From assembly GCA_964406735.1 (NCBI GenBank), contig CAYOSU010000021.1, forward strand, positions 1 through 21,135: a DNA stretch of 21,135 nucleotides, written 5' to 3'. The translations under genes were made by a program, and so were the position numbers. A model generated the notes under the pieces. It ran no database searches. It had not been told where the DNA came from and saw nothing but the letters and a program-made list of their open reading frames with translations. Every line of letters begins with the position of its first letter. The first letter of the stretch is position 1. Shown in pieces: positions 1 through 6,880 of this stretch. The DNA is from CAYOSU01 sp964406735. Its GTDB lineage: Bacteria; Bacillota; Clostridia; Christensenellales; CAMQZB01.

Positions 1-166
1 GGGAGCTGTCTGCGGAGCAGACTGAGGGATTGTTTTAAATAATAACTTTATCCGCCACTATTCACTTTTCACTATTCACTCTTCACTTGTGGCGTTTACG
101 CCACACTGGGCTCCTTTGTGTAAAGGGAGCTGTCTCGGCGCTAAAACGCCGAGACTGAGGGATTGT
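1..166. repeat. Two copies of a hairpin repeat with conserved flanks and variable stem
   Basis: Copy 1 spans 1-33 and copy 2 spans 125-166. Both begin GGGAGCTGTC and end GACTGAGGGATTGT. Between these, each has a perfect but different palindrome: GTCTGC/GCAGAC (8-13 with 17-22, loop GGA) and GTCTCGGCG/CGCCGAGAC (132-140 with 147-155, loop CTAAAA). Conserved ends with compensating stem changes suggest a dispersed, structure-conserved intergenic element. Copy 1 begins at the window edge and may be incomplete. A further hairpin, GTGGCG/CGCCAC, lies between them at 89-104. Function is unknown. Confidence 0.75.
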
Positions 167-266
167 CTAATACCGTAATTTCTACCTCAAACTTTTGATA
201 GAACCCAAAACCTCATTTCCTAAAAAGTTTTAATAATAACCCAACCACAACTCTTCACTTGTGGCG
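78..266. repeat. 17-nt direct repeat in gene-free leader region
   Basis: The 17-mer ACTCTTCACTTGTGGCG occurs at 78-94 and again at 250-266. The first copy runs into the hairpin GTGGCG-TTTA-CGCCAC; the second lacks the complementary arm. It is preceded by TTCACT-type short tandem units (61-87). Together with the hairpin repeats this accounts for most recognisable content of positions 1-313, where I see no gene. Confidence 0.6.
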
Positions 267-313
267 AACCAACACAGGGCTTCACAAAATGGAAGCTCTT
301 AAAGGATAAAACT

Positions 314-967
314 ATGATAAAGAACGTAATTTTCGACTTGGACGGCACGCTTGCCGACACGATAGAGGATATAAAAAATATCGGCGACATTGCGCTTGCA
401 CGCTTCGGACTTCCGGAAATTCCCACTGAAAAATACAAAAGCTTCGTCGGCGACGGCGCAAAAACGCTTTGCGAAAGGATGCTTGCGTATAATAGATCGA
501 TCGAAAGCGCAGACGAGCTTTTGACCGAATATCTGAAAGCGTATGCGATTCACGAGGGCGAGAAAATAAAGCCTTTTACGGGCATAAAAGAAGTTCTTTC
601 CGACTTAACGCAAAGCGGCGTAAAATCATTCGTCATCTCGAATAAGCCTGTCAAAAACGTCCAAACGGCGCTAAAAATACTCTATCCGACGACGGATTTT
701 GTAGAGCTTATAGGCGGCGATAGCGGCTTTCCGTTGAAGCCCGACACTTCGTCATACACCTATTTAAGTGATAAATACGGCTTAAAAGAGGATGAAACGG
801 TGTACGTCGGCGACGGCGATGCTGACGTGAAATTTGCGCAAAATATAGGTGTTTTTGGTATCTCTTGCCTTTGGGGCTACCGCACCAAAGAAGACTTAGA
901 AAGCGTCGGCGCAACCACCTTCGCCACTGATCCCGCCGCCCTTTTAAAAATAATACACTCCCTGTAA
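314..967 (+). CDS. gph: HAD-family phosphatase, phosphoglycolate phosphatase-like
   Basis: A 217-residue haloacid dehalogenase superfamily hydrolase, predicted cytoplasmic. All four HAD motifs are visible: DLDGT at 8-12 (nucleophile D8, acid/base D10), SNK at 109-111, the lysine of PLKPD (K142), and VGDGDAD at 165-171 (metal-binding acids D167 and D171). The helical cap lies between motifs I and II, as in subfamily I phosphoglycolate phosphatases. Length is normal for Gph/PpaX-type enzymes, which salvage 2-phosphoglycolate or clean up phosphate esters; the real substrate cannot be read from sequence. The ATG at 314 follows AAAGGA at 300-305. The gene stands alone and ends just before a terminator at 1010-1033. 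Confidence 0.85.
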   Translation: MIKNVIFDLDGTLADTIEDIKNIGDIALARFGLPEIPTEKYKSFVGDGAKTLCERMLAYNRSIESADELLTEYLKAYAIHEGEKIKPFTGIKEVLSDLTQSGVKSFVISNKPVKNVQTALKILYPTTDFVELIGGDSGFPLKPDTSSYTYLSDKYGLKEDETVYVGDGDADVKFAQNIGVFGISCLWGYRTKEDLESVGATTFATDPAALLKIIHSL

Positions 968-1009
968 TTTTCAGAGTGTTAAACAAAACCACAACCATAA
1001 AATCAATGA

Positions 1010-1033
1010 AGCTCTCTTTATAGAGGGCTTTTC
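1010..1033 (+). terminator. Intrinsic terminator after HAD phosphatase
   Basis: AGCTCTCT (1010-1017) pairs with AGAGGGCT (1022-1029), with one G-T wobble and a TTAT loop, followed by TTTCT. It lies 43 nt after the stop codon of the HAD gene. Confidence 0.75.
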
Positions 1034-1142
1034 TAATAACTATTCTCACCAAACTCCGCTTTCCCACCTAACCACGGCTACTCTTAGCATAATAAAACCC
1101 CACCCACAACTCCGCTCTCACACACGTACTACTCCGCCTACC

Positions 1143-1202
1143 GATTTTCCTTGAAAATCAAACTTCCCTACAAACTTCGTTTGAAATTTTGCTTTAGCAA
1201 AG
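1143..1202. repeat. Three consecutive mini-hairpins upstream of the aspS promoter
   Basis: Three small perfect stem-loops follow one another: GATTTTC-CTT-GAAAATC (1143-1159), CAAAC-TTC-GTTTG (1171-1183) and TTTGC-TTTA-GCAAA (1188-1201). None has a terminator-like T tract. They end 9 nt before the -35 box of the aspS promoter. The 968-1278 gap otherwise contains only the terminator at 1010 and the promoter at 1211. Confidence 0.5.
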
Positions 1203-1210
1203 TGATTTAG

Positions 1211-1239
1211 TTGCCAAACAAAATGCAATGTGATAAAAT
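1211..1239 (+). promoter_or_regulatory. Sigma-A-type promoter of aspS-asnA
   Basis: TTGCCA at 1211-1216, a 17-nt spacer, and TAAAAT at 1234-1239, with TG one base upstream of the -10 (extended -10, 1231-1232). Transcription should start near 1246, giving a leader of about 33 nt. There is no room for a T-box leader, which often controls asnA/asnS genes in Firmicutes. Confidence 0.7.
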
Positions 1240-1278
1240 TATTTAATATTATGGTCAATTATGATCGGAGGAAGTATT

Positions 1279-2607
1279 ATGGAATACATTAACGCTCAAG
1301 TAGAAAATCACGACGTTGAGTACTCACAGTTCAAGGACAACGTCAACGAAGTAGTAACTATACACGGCTTTATACACAGAATAAGAGAGATGAGCGACTT
1401 CAAGTTCGTCATTTTGCGCACCAAGAGAGAGGAAGTTCAGTGCATTTACTCTCACGAGGTCTCCAAGTTCGAATGGACTGACGATATATGCGAGCAGGCT
1501 TGCGTATCGGTAACGGGCAAAGTAGTTGCCGACGTAACGAGAGAGGGGCGTTTCGAGCTTCAGATCCACACGATAGAGGTTCTTTCACGTCCTGCCGAGG
1601 CTATGCCGATAGTCATTAACAAGAAGCAGCTCGACGTACCTCTCGATACCAACCTTTCGCTTCGTCCTATTTCTTTGAGAAATCCCAAAGAAAGAGCTAT
1701 CTTCAAGATTCAGGAGGGCGTACAGAGAGGATTCAGAGAATACCTTTTGAGCCAGAGATTTACAGAGATAAAGACGCCGAAGATCAACTTCGCATCCGCA
1801 GAGGGCGGCGCAAACGTCTTCAAGCTCGACTACTTCGGCAAAGAGGTCTTCTTGGCGCAGTCTCCGCAGTTCTATAAGCAGACTATGGTAGGCGTTTTCG
1901 AGAGAGTATTCGAGATAGACCCGGTATTTAGAGCGGAGCATCACGATACGTCGAGACACCTTAACGAATATATCTCCATGGACTTCGAGATGGGCTTCAT
2001 CAACTCTTTCTACGATGTCATGAACATGGAAACGGGAGCGTTGAAGTACATCATGGACCTTTTGAGAACGGAGTACAAAGAGGAACTTGACATCTTGAAA
2101 GCGAAGCTTCCCGAGTTTGATAAGATTCCTTGCATCAAGTTCTCCGAGGCAAAGGAGCTCATGATAAAGAAGTTCAAGATGAAGATAACGGACTTTTCCG
2201 ACTTCGAGCCGGAGGAAGAGGCAAACATCTGCAAGTGGGCTGAAAAGGAGCTCGGCAGCGAGTTCATTTTCGTAACGCACTATCCGTCTGCAAAGCGCCC
2301 CTTCTATGCAATGGACGATCCCGAGAACCCCGAAGAGACCCTTTCGTTCGACCTTTTGTTCAGAGGAATGGAAGTAACTACGGGCGGACAGAGAATACAC
2401 GACTACGACGCACAGGTCAAGAAGATGCTCGCAAGAGGTATGGACCCTGCTGCGTTCGAGAGCTATCTCATGGCTCACAAATACGGCTTACCTCCTCACG
2501 GCGGCTTGGGCTTAGGACTTGAAAGACTTGTAACAAAGCTCTTAGGCTATCCCAACGTAAGAAGCGGAAGCTTGTTCCCGAGAGACATCAACAGAGTTAC
2601 TCCGTAA
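1279..2607 (+). CDS. aspS: Archaeal-type aspartyl-tRNA synthetase (AspS2), possibly non-discriminating
   Basis: Class IIb aminoacyl-tRNA synthetase of 442 residues. The N-terminal OB-fold anticodon domain covers about 25-105 and the catalytic core follows. Motif 2 is FRAEHHDTSRHLNEY (217-231) and motif 3 is GLGLGLERL (409-417); GGQRIHDY and the C-terminal FPRDINRVTP ending are typical of the short archaeal/eukaryotic AspRS, not the roughly 590-residue bacterial form. The ATG at 1279 is chosen over 1261 because GGAGG (1266-1270) lies just upstream of it. H33, in GFIHRIRE, falls where discriminating archaeal AspRS has Trp and, as I recall the literature, non-discriminating ones have His. asnA follows four bases after the stop. 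The enzyme may charge tRNA-Asp only or also tRNA-Asn. Confidence 0.88.
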   Translation: MEYINAQVENHDVEYSQFKDNVNEVVTIHGFIHRIREMSDFKFVILRTKREEVQCIYSHEVSKFEWTDDICEQACVSVTGKVVADVTREGRFELQIHTIEVLSRPAEAMPIVINKKQLDVPLDTNLSLRPISLRNPKERAIFKIQEGVQRGFREYLLSQRFTEIKTPKINFASAEGGANVFKLDYFGKEVFLAQSPQFYKQTMVGVFERVFEIDPVFRAEHHDTSRHLNEYISMDFEMGFINSFYDVMNMETGALKYIMDLLRTEYKEELDILKAKLPEFDKIPCIKFSEAKELMIKKFKMKITDFSDFEPEEEANICKWAEKELGSEFIFVTHYPSAKRPFYAMDDPENPEETLSFDLLFRGMEVTTGGQRIHDYDAQVKKMLARGMDPAAFESYLMAHKYGLPPHGGLGLGLERLVTKLLGYPNVRSGSLFPRDINRVTP

Positions 2608-2611
2608 TAAT

Positions 2612-3619
2612 ATGAAAATAGTATACGACGAGCATTACGCGACGCCGCTCGGAATAAGGGAGACGGAACGAGCGATAAAGTTCATCAAGGACTCGTTCGA
2701 GAGACATTTTTCCTCTGCGATGAACTTAGAGCGAATTTCAGCACCCCTTTTCGTAAGAGCGGATAGCGGCTTGAACGACAACTTAAACGGCGTAGAACGC
2801 CCCGTATCGTTCGATATACCTGCGGTGGCAGGCGCAAAGGCAGAGATAGTGCATTCGCTTGCCAAGTGGAAGAGAATGGCGCTGTATCGCTACCATTTCG
2901 GCGCAGACGAGGGCATATATACCGATATGAACGCAATAAGGCGTGACGAAGAGGTAGATAACCTGCACTCCGTCTACGTCGACCAGTGGGACTGGGAAAA
3001 GGTCATCACGAGGGAAGAGCGAAACCTCAACTACTTAAAGCGCACCGTAACGACGATAGTAAACGCCATTGCGGACGTTCTCGACGAGGTAAAGGAAAGA
3101 TACCCCTTCGTAACCAACGAGGTGAAGAGGGACGTATATTTCATCACGACGCAGGAGCTTGAGGATATGTACCCGACGCTTTCCCCGAAAGAGCGTGAGA
3201 ATGCGATAACAAAAGCGCACGGCACAGTCTTTTTGATGCAGATAGGGGACGTACTGAAATCGGGCGAAAAGCACGACGGCAGAGCACCCGACTATGACGA
3301 CTGGCAGCTCAACGGCGATATATTGGTGTACAATAAAATTCTTGACTGCTCGTTCGAGCTTTCCAGCATGGGCATAAGGGTAGACAAAGAGTCCCTTGTT
3401 TCCCAGCTTGAAAAATGCGGCGAAACGGCAAGACTTGCCCTTCCGTTCCATAAAGGCATAATGGAAGACAGATTTCCGCTCACTATGGGCGGCGGCATAG
3501 GTCAGTCAAGACTTTGTATGCTCATGCTCGACAAACTGCATATCGGCGAGGTGCAGGCTTCAATTTGGCCTCAGGACATGGTAGACGACTTCAAGTCCAT
3601 CAATTCAAGGATACTGTAA
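2612..3619 (+). CDS. asnA: Aspartate-ammonia ligase (asparagine synthetase A)
   Basis: AsnA makes L-asparagine from aspartate, ammonia and ATP, with AMP and pyrophosphate as by-products. It is a cytosolic class II synthetase-like enzyme. The 335 residues match the family length (about 330). Visible family motifs are HSLAKWKR (81-88), LHSVYVDQWDWEKVI (118-132) and GGGIGQSRL (293-301); the N-terminal third, including DNLNGVERPV, also reads as AsnA. The ATG lies four bases after the aspS stop and has no clear Shine-Dalgarno, so translational coupling to aspS is likely. Grouping with aspS and asnS indicates a dedicated asparagine supply and charging locus. It is not the glutamine-dependent AsnB. 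Confidence 0.95.
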   Translation: MKIVYDEHYATPLGIRETERAIKFIKDSFERHFSSAMNLERISAPLFVRADSGLNDNLNGVERPVSFDIPAVAGAKAEIVHSLAKWKRMALYRYHFGADEGIYTDMNAIRRDEEVDNLHSVYVDQWDWEKVITREERNLNYLKRTVTTIVNAIADVLDEVKERYPFVTNEVKRDVYFITTQELEDMYPTLSPKERENAITKAHGTVFLMQIGDVLKSGEKHDGRAPDYDDWQLNGDILVYNKILDCSFELSSMGIRVDKESLVSQLEKCGETARLALPFHKGIMEDRFPLTMGGGIGQSRLCMLMLDKLHIGEVQASIWPQDMVDDFKSINSRIL

Positions 3620-3774
3620 AATCGGTCAAAAAAACGGAGATTTAAGCCTAAAACGGCCAAAAACGGCGAAGCTTTCGACAAAAAAACGACAAGGAAGATT
3701 TTTTCGATGCTCGTCGCAAAAAAGATAAGATAAAACGCAAAATAACGGCATAACGCCGTATAAGGAAATAGCTT

Positions 3775-5181
3775 ATGGAAAGATTATTGTTAAAGGATCT
3801 ATTAAAGGACTTCGAGTCCTACGGCGGCAAAACGGTTACCGTCGCAGGATGGGTCAGAACGGTAAGAGACAGCAAGGCGTTCGGCTTCATTGAGCTCAAC
3901 GACGGTAGCTGCTTCAAGACGACGCAGGTAGTGTTTGAAAGCGAAACGCTTGCAAATTACGCCGAGATAGCTGCGCTCAACGTAGGTGCGGCGATAATCG
4001 TCGAGGGAAACGTAGTTTTGACGCCCGAGAATAAACAGCCCTACGAGATCAAGGCGACACGCATAGAGATAGAGGGCGAGTCAACGCCAGATTATCCGTT
4101 GCAGAAAAAACGCCACTCCTTCGAGTATTTGAGAGAGATAGCGTACCTTCGCCCGAGAACCAATACGTTCAATGCGGTGTTCAAGATCCGCTCGGAATGC
4201 GCATTTGCCATCCATAAGTTCTTCAACGAGCAGGGCTTCGTATACGTTCATACGCCGCTCATCACGGGATCGGACTGCGAGGGAGCAGGCGAGATGTTTC
4301 GTGTAACGACGCTCGACCTTGACAACGTTCCAAAGACAGAGGACGGCAAGGTAGACTACTCCGAGGACTTCTTCGGCAAGCCCGCTTCGCTCACGGTAAG
4401 CGGACAGCTCAACGGCGAGACCTACGCTCAGGCGTTCGGCAAGATATATACGTTCGGACCGACGTTCAGGGCAGAGAAGTCAAATACCGCTCGCCATGCG
4501 GCAGAGTTCTGGATGATAGAGCCTGAGATCGCTTTTGCCGACTTAAAGGACAATATGGAGATGGCGGAAGCGATGGTCAAGTATATCATCAATCACATCT
4601 TCGCAACGTGCAGGGACGAGCTCAACTTCCTCAATGCTTTCGTCGATAAGGGACTTATCGCAAGACTTGAGAACGTAGTAAACAACGACTTCGGAGTTTT
4701 GACCTATACCGAGGCTATCGATATATTGGAGAAAGAGGTCAAAAAGCACCCCGATAAGTTTGAATATCCCGTATATTGGGGCGTAGACCTGCAGTCTGAG
4801 CACGAGAGATTTATCACCGAACACGTCTTCGGAAAGCCGGTATTTTTGATCAATTACCCCAAGGAGATCAAGGCGTTCTATATGAGACTTAACGACGATG
4901 GCAAGACGGTTGCGGCGTGCGACCTTCTCGTTCCGGGAATAGGAGAGCTCATAGGCGGAAGCCAAAGAGAGGAAAGATACGACGTACTCCTCAATAGAAT
5001 AAAGGAACTCGGACTTAACGAAGAGGACTATTGGTGGTACTTGAACTTAAGGAAGTTCGGCGGCACGCACCATAGCGGCTACGGCTTGGGCTTCGAAAGA
5101 ATGGTCATGTACGTAACGGGCATAAGCAACATAAGAGACGTCATTCCTTATCCCAGAACGACCGGCAACCTCGAATACTAA
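3775..5181 (+). CDS. asnS: Asparaginyl-tRNA synthetase
   Basis: Class IIb AsnRS of 468 residues that charges tRNA-Asn with asparagine. It has an N-terminal OB-fold (about 18-100) with the GWVRTVRDSK signature, then the catalytic core with motif 2 FRAEKSNTARHAAEFW (231-246) and motif 3 GYGLGFERMV (435-444). GGSQREERYD and the ending YPRTTGNLEY separate AsnRS from AspRS. The ATG follows AAGGAA (3762-3767). It lies 155 nt downstream of asnA; that gap holds a short ACGGC/GCCGT hairpin (3745-3759) but no clear terminator or T-box, so it may be co-transcribed with aspS-asnA. It ends at the bidirectional terminator at 5270. Confidence 0.95.
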   Translation: MERLLLKDLLKDFESYGGKTVTVAGWVRTVRDSKAFGFIELNDGSCFKTTQVVFESETLANYAEIAALNVGAAIIVEGNVVLTPENKQPYEIKATRIEIEGESTPDYPLQKKRHSFEYLREIAYLRPRTNTFNAVFKIRSECAFAIHKFFNEQGFVYVHTPLITGSDCEGAGEMFRVTTLDLDNVPKTEDGKVDYSEDFFGKPASLTVSGQLNGETYAQAFGKIYTFGPTFRAEKSNTARHAAEFWMIEPEIAFADLKDNMEMAEAMVKYIINHIFATCRDELNFLNAFVDKGLIARLENVVNNDFGVLTYTEAIDILEKEVKKHPDKFEYPVYWGVDLQSEHERFITEHVFGKPVFLINYPKEIKAFYMRLNDDGKTVAACDLLVPGIGELIGGSQREERYDVLLNRIKELGLNEEDYWWYLNLRKFGGTHHSGYGLGFERMVMYVTGISNIRDVIPYPRTTGNLEY

Positions 5182-5249
5182 AAATAGTAAAAACAGAACC
5201 GAGGCTTACGCAAAGATGCTTCCTTGCGAACGACCTCGAATACTAAAAA
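5169..5249. repeat. 16-nt direct repeat of the asnS 3' end flanking a hairpin
   Basis: CCTCGAATACTAAAAA occurs at 5169-5184, spanning the asnS stop codon, and again at 5234-5249 beyond it. CGAGG (5200-5204) can pair with CCTCG at the start of the second copy (5234-5238), with an inner CGCAA/TTGCG pairing (5209-5213 with 5224-5228). This looks like a small local duplication or a second structured 3' end. Confidence 0.55.
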
Positions 5250-5251
5250 AC

Positions 5252-5300
5252 AACAAACAAAAAAACAACAGAGACCGTACGATCAGTACGGTCTCTATTA
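5252..5300. terminator. Bidirectional terminator between asnS and the minus-strand hypothetical gene
   Basis: AGAGACCGTAC (5270-5280) and GTACGGTCTCT (5286-5296) form a perfect 11-bp stem with loop GATCA. The plus-strand tail is ATTATATT. The A-rich left flank (5252-5269) gives a strong T tract on the minus strand, so it probably serves both convergent genes and best serves the minus-strand one. Confidence 0.85.
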
Positions 5301-5343
5301 TATTAAAACCCGATTAAAAACCAGCGTAAACCCGCCACACCGA

Positions 5344-5814
5344 TCACAAAAAGCTTTTCATTTCGTCGTCGAAAGTATCCAGCCGCAAAAGCAGGGTAGA
5401 CAAAAGCTCTTCGCACTCTCTCGATACCTTGCCCTTGAACTTATTTCGCACCTCGATAAGCTCGATAACTCCCATCTCAAGCCCCTTAAGAGTCATCTTC
5501 GCAATATGGCTTTCGCTGTCGTCGCAAAACAGCTGCATAGCGACCGAGCACCTCACGGGCAATTTCTGGCAAAGTGGGATAGAGTACCCCTCGAATCCGC
5601 ATTTTTTCGCAAGCTCCTCGGCATTTTTCTCGACAAATTTATAAAGCTCCACCTGTTTTTGAAGAAAATTCAAGATTTTCTTGTTTTTCTTCATTTTATC
5701 GAACAAAACGTTCATGGAATATATACCCATCTTCGTCGTTTTCAGGATAGCGTCAAGGCATTCCTTCTCGGCGCTTTGGTTAAAACCATTATTGTTTTCC
5801 ACTGTATTTTGCAT
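5344..5814 (-). CDS. Hypothetical helical protein of a clostridial-type family
   Basis: 156 residues, rich in Lys, Glu and Leu, with no signal peptide or membrane segment; likely an all-helical bundle. The pattern SESHIAKMTLKGLEMGVIE in the second half resembles, from memory, an uncharacterised helical protein family common in Clostridia whose members carry SHIAEM and a following MG. I do not know a function. The start is well supported: AAAGGAGTGG precedes the ATG by six bases on the minus strand. An overlapping plus-strand reading frame (5224-5841) has no ribosome binding site, no family likeness, and runs through the terminator, so it is taken as a shadow. Four cysteines are scattered without a metal-binding spacing. 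Confidence 0.75.
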   Translation of the reverse strand: MQNTVENNNGFNQSAEKECLDAILKTTKMGIYSMNVLFDKMKKNKKILNFLQKQVELYKFVEKNAEELAKKCGFEGYSIPLCQKLPVRCSVAMQLFCDDSESHIAKMTLKGLEMGVIELIEVRNKFKGKVSRECEELLSTLLLRLDTFDDEMKSFL

Positions 5815-5892
5815 AAAATTCCACTCCTTTTTCAGCTATAAGATAGTTTTGCGTCAAAGGAGAGAAATATATTCAAAATCCCCCTATTTTCG

Positions 5893-5921
5893 TTGACAAA
5901 AGCGTTGACATGTGATAAATT
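5893..5921 (+). promoter_or_regulatory. Promoter of rplU-rpmA
   Basis: Perfect TTGACA at 5893-5898, 17-nt spacer, then TAAATT at 5916-5921 preceded by an extended -10 TG (5913-5914). Start of transcription would be near 5928, leaving a leader of about 114 nt before rplU. A second TTGACA at 5905-5910 has no well-spaced -10. Confidence 0.65.
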
Positions 5922-5929
5922 ATATAAGG

Positions 5930-6041
5930 TCGCTCGAAAAGGGTCTTTATAAGCGTGCAATTTTTGCACCACCCGGAAAAGGCAAATATGAAATCTATTA
6001 TCAACGTATTTGCATCGGCGAGCTGGTTTGAGGTACGGCAC
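5930..6041 (+). promoter_or_regulatory. Structured 5' leader of rplU, candidate L21 autoregulatory leader
   Basis: The leader holds two stems. GTGCAA-TTT-TTGCAC lies at 5955-5969, followed by an ACCACCC single strand. GCAAATATG (5982-5990) pairs with CGTATTTGC (6005-6013) with one G-T wobble. Firmicutes rplU genes are known to carry an L21 leader RNA thought to bind the ribosomal protein. Position and length fit, but I cannot verify the consensus by eye. Confidence 0.45.
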
Positions 6042-6347
6042 ATGTATGCAGTAATTGTTACTGGCGGAAAGCAGTACAGAGTATCGGAGAACGATTTCGT
6101 TAAGGTAGAAAAGCTTAACGCAAATGTCGGCGATACCGTAGAGTTTGACGCCATCATGGTCAGCGATAACGGCGAAGTAAAGGTTGGCACACCTGTAGAG
6201 GGCGCAAAGGTTACTTGCGAAGTTATCCGTCAGGATAAGGACAAAAAGGTCATTATCTACAAGTACAAAGCTAAAAAGAACGAGAGAAGAAGAAACGGAC
6301 ACAGACAGCCCTACACCCTTCTCAAAGTTACTGGCGTAAAGGCGTAA
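6042..6347 (+). CDS. rplU: 50S ribosomal protein L21
   Basis: L21 of 101 residues, beginning MYAVIVTGGKQYRV, the standard L21 N terminus, and containing the conserved C-terminal YKAKKNERRRNGHRQPYT, which contacts 23S rRNA. The ATG at 6042 is chosen over an in-frame upstream start at 5955 because GAGG (6030-6033) is correctly spaced, the family starts here, and the upstream codons overlap the structured leader. rpmA follows after 13 nt. In most Firmicutes the protease gene prp (ysxB) lies between them; here it does not. Confidence 0.95.
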   Translation: MYAVIVTGGKQYRVSENDFVKVEKLNANVGDTVEFDAIMVSDNGEVKVGTPVEGAKVTCEVIRQDKDKKVIIYKYKAKKNERRRNGHRQPYTLLKVTGVKA

Positions 6348-6360
6348 GGAGGTATTGTCT

Positions 6361-6633
6361 ATGATTATGTTCACATTGTTCGCTCATAAAAAGGGCGTAG
6401 GCAGCACCCGTAACGGCAGAGATTCCGAAAGCAAACGTCTCGGAGCAAAAAGAGCAGACGGCGAGACCGTAAGAGCAGGAAACATTCTTGTTCGTCAGCG
6501 CGGCACAAAGATCTGGCCCGGCAAAAACGTTGGAATCGGCGGCGACGACACGTTGTTCGCATTGAAAGACGGCGTAGTAAGATTCGAGAGAAAAGACAAG
6601 AGACGTAAACAGGTATCTATTTACGAAGCTTAA
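6361..6633 (+). CDS. rpmA: 50S ribosomal protein L27 with N-terminal extension
   Basis: L27 of 90 residues. The body AHKKGVGSTRNGRDSESKRLG is standard. It is preceded by MIMFTLF, which resembles the Firmicutes extension that ends in an aromatic pair and is removed by the cysteine protease Prp to expose the peptidyl-transferase-proximal tail. The ATG at 6361 is chosen because TAAGGAGGT (6345-6353) sits seven bases upstream; a second ATG at 6367 and a TTG at 6355 fit less well. The prp gene is absent from its usual place between rplU and rpmA, so either it is encoded elsewhere or processing differs. A strong terminator follows. Confidence 0.95.
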   Translation: MIMFTLFAHKKGVGSTRNGRDSESKRLGAKRADGETVRAGNILVRQRGTKIWPGKNVGIGGDDTLFALKDGVVRFERKDKRRKQVSIYEA

Positions 6634-6651
6634 TTAGCAAACCAAAAAATT

Positions 6652-6682
6652 AGGTTCGGTATTTCCGAACCTCTTTTTTTTT
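6652..6682 (+). terminator. Intrinsic terminator of rplU-rpmA
   Basis: AGGTTCGG (6652-6659) and CCGAACCT (6665-6672) form a perfect 8-bp stem with loop TATTT, followed by a run of nine T (6674-6682). Confidence 0.92.
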
Positions 6683-6692
6683 GCCCAAAAAC

Positions 6693-6875
6693 CGCAGATA
6701 ACTTTGACGTGAACGGATAGTGGATCGTTTAATGTTATTCGAACCAAATAAAGGGGATGCCGCTTTTGGGGAATAGGATATGAGTCTAACAGGAATACTC
6801 GCTTTCAGCTCGTGGAAAATGCTAACGCATTTTCTCGAAGATTCTAAAGAATAATTCGATTTAATGTTATCTGCG
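6693..6875 (+). other. Structured intergenic segment, candidate small RNA or decayed element
   Basis: CGCAGATAAC (6693-6702) is the exact reverse complement of GTTATCTGCG (6866-6875), enclosing a 183-nt segment. TTTAATGTTAT is repeated directly at 6728-6738 and 6860-6870. Internally GAAAATGC-TAAC-GCATTTTC makes an 8-bp hairpin at about 6816-6835. A possible plus-strand promoter, TTGACG (6704-6709), 18-nt spacer, TTTAAT (6728-6733), would give a transcript of about 165 nt ending at the terminator at 6881-6906. No open frame or known RNA family was recognised. A terminal-repeat element is an alternative. Confidence 0.35.
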
Positions 6876-6880
6876 CAAAT

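Noticed and set aside
1585..2478. Minus-strand 297-residue reading frame within aspS
   Set aside because: Complement of a confident synthetase gene; low-complexity shadow composition with no start signal.
3701..3729. Possible separate promoter for asnS (TTCGAT, 17 nt, TAAGAT)
   Set aside because: The -35 matches the consensus at only two positions; not convincing.
3620..3774. T-box or other tRNA-sensing leader before asnS
   Set aside because: No TGGNACCGCG-like T-box sequence or terminator is present; only a 5-bp hairpin was found.
5224..5841. Plus-strand 205-residue reading frame
   Set aside because: It runs through the terminator and opposite the well-supported minus-strand gene, has no ribosome binding site and shows no family features.
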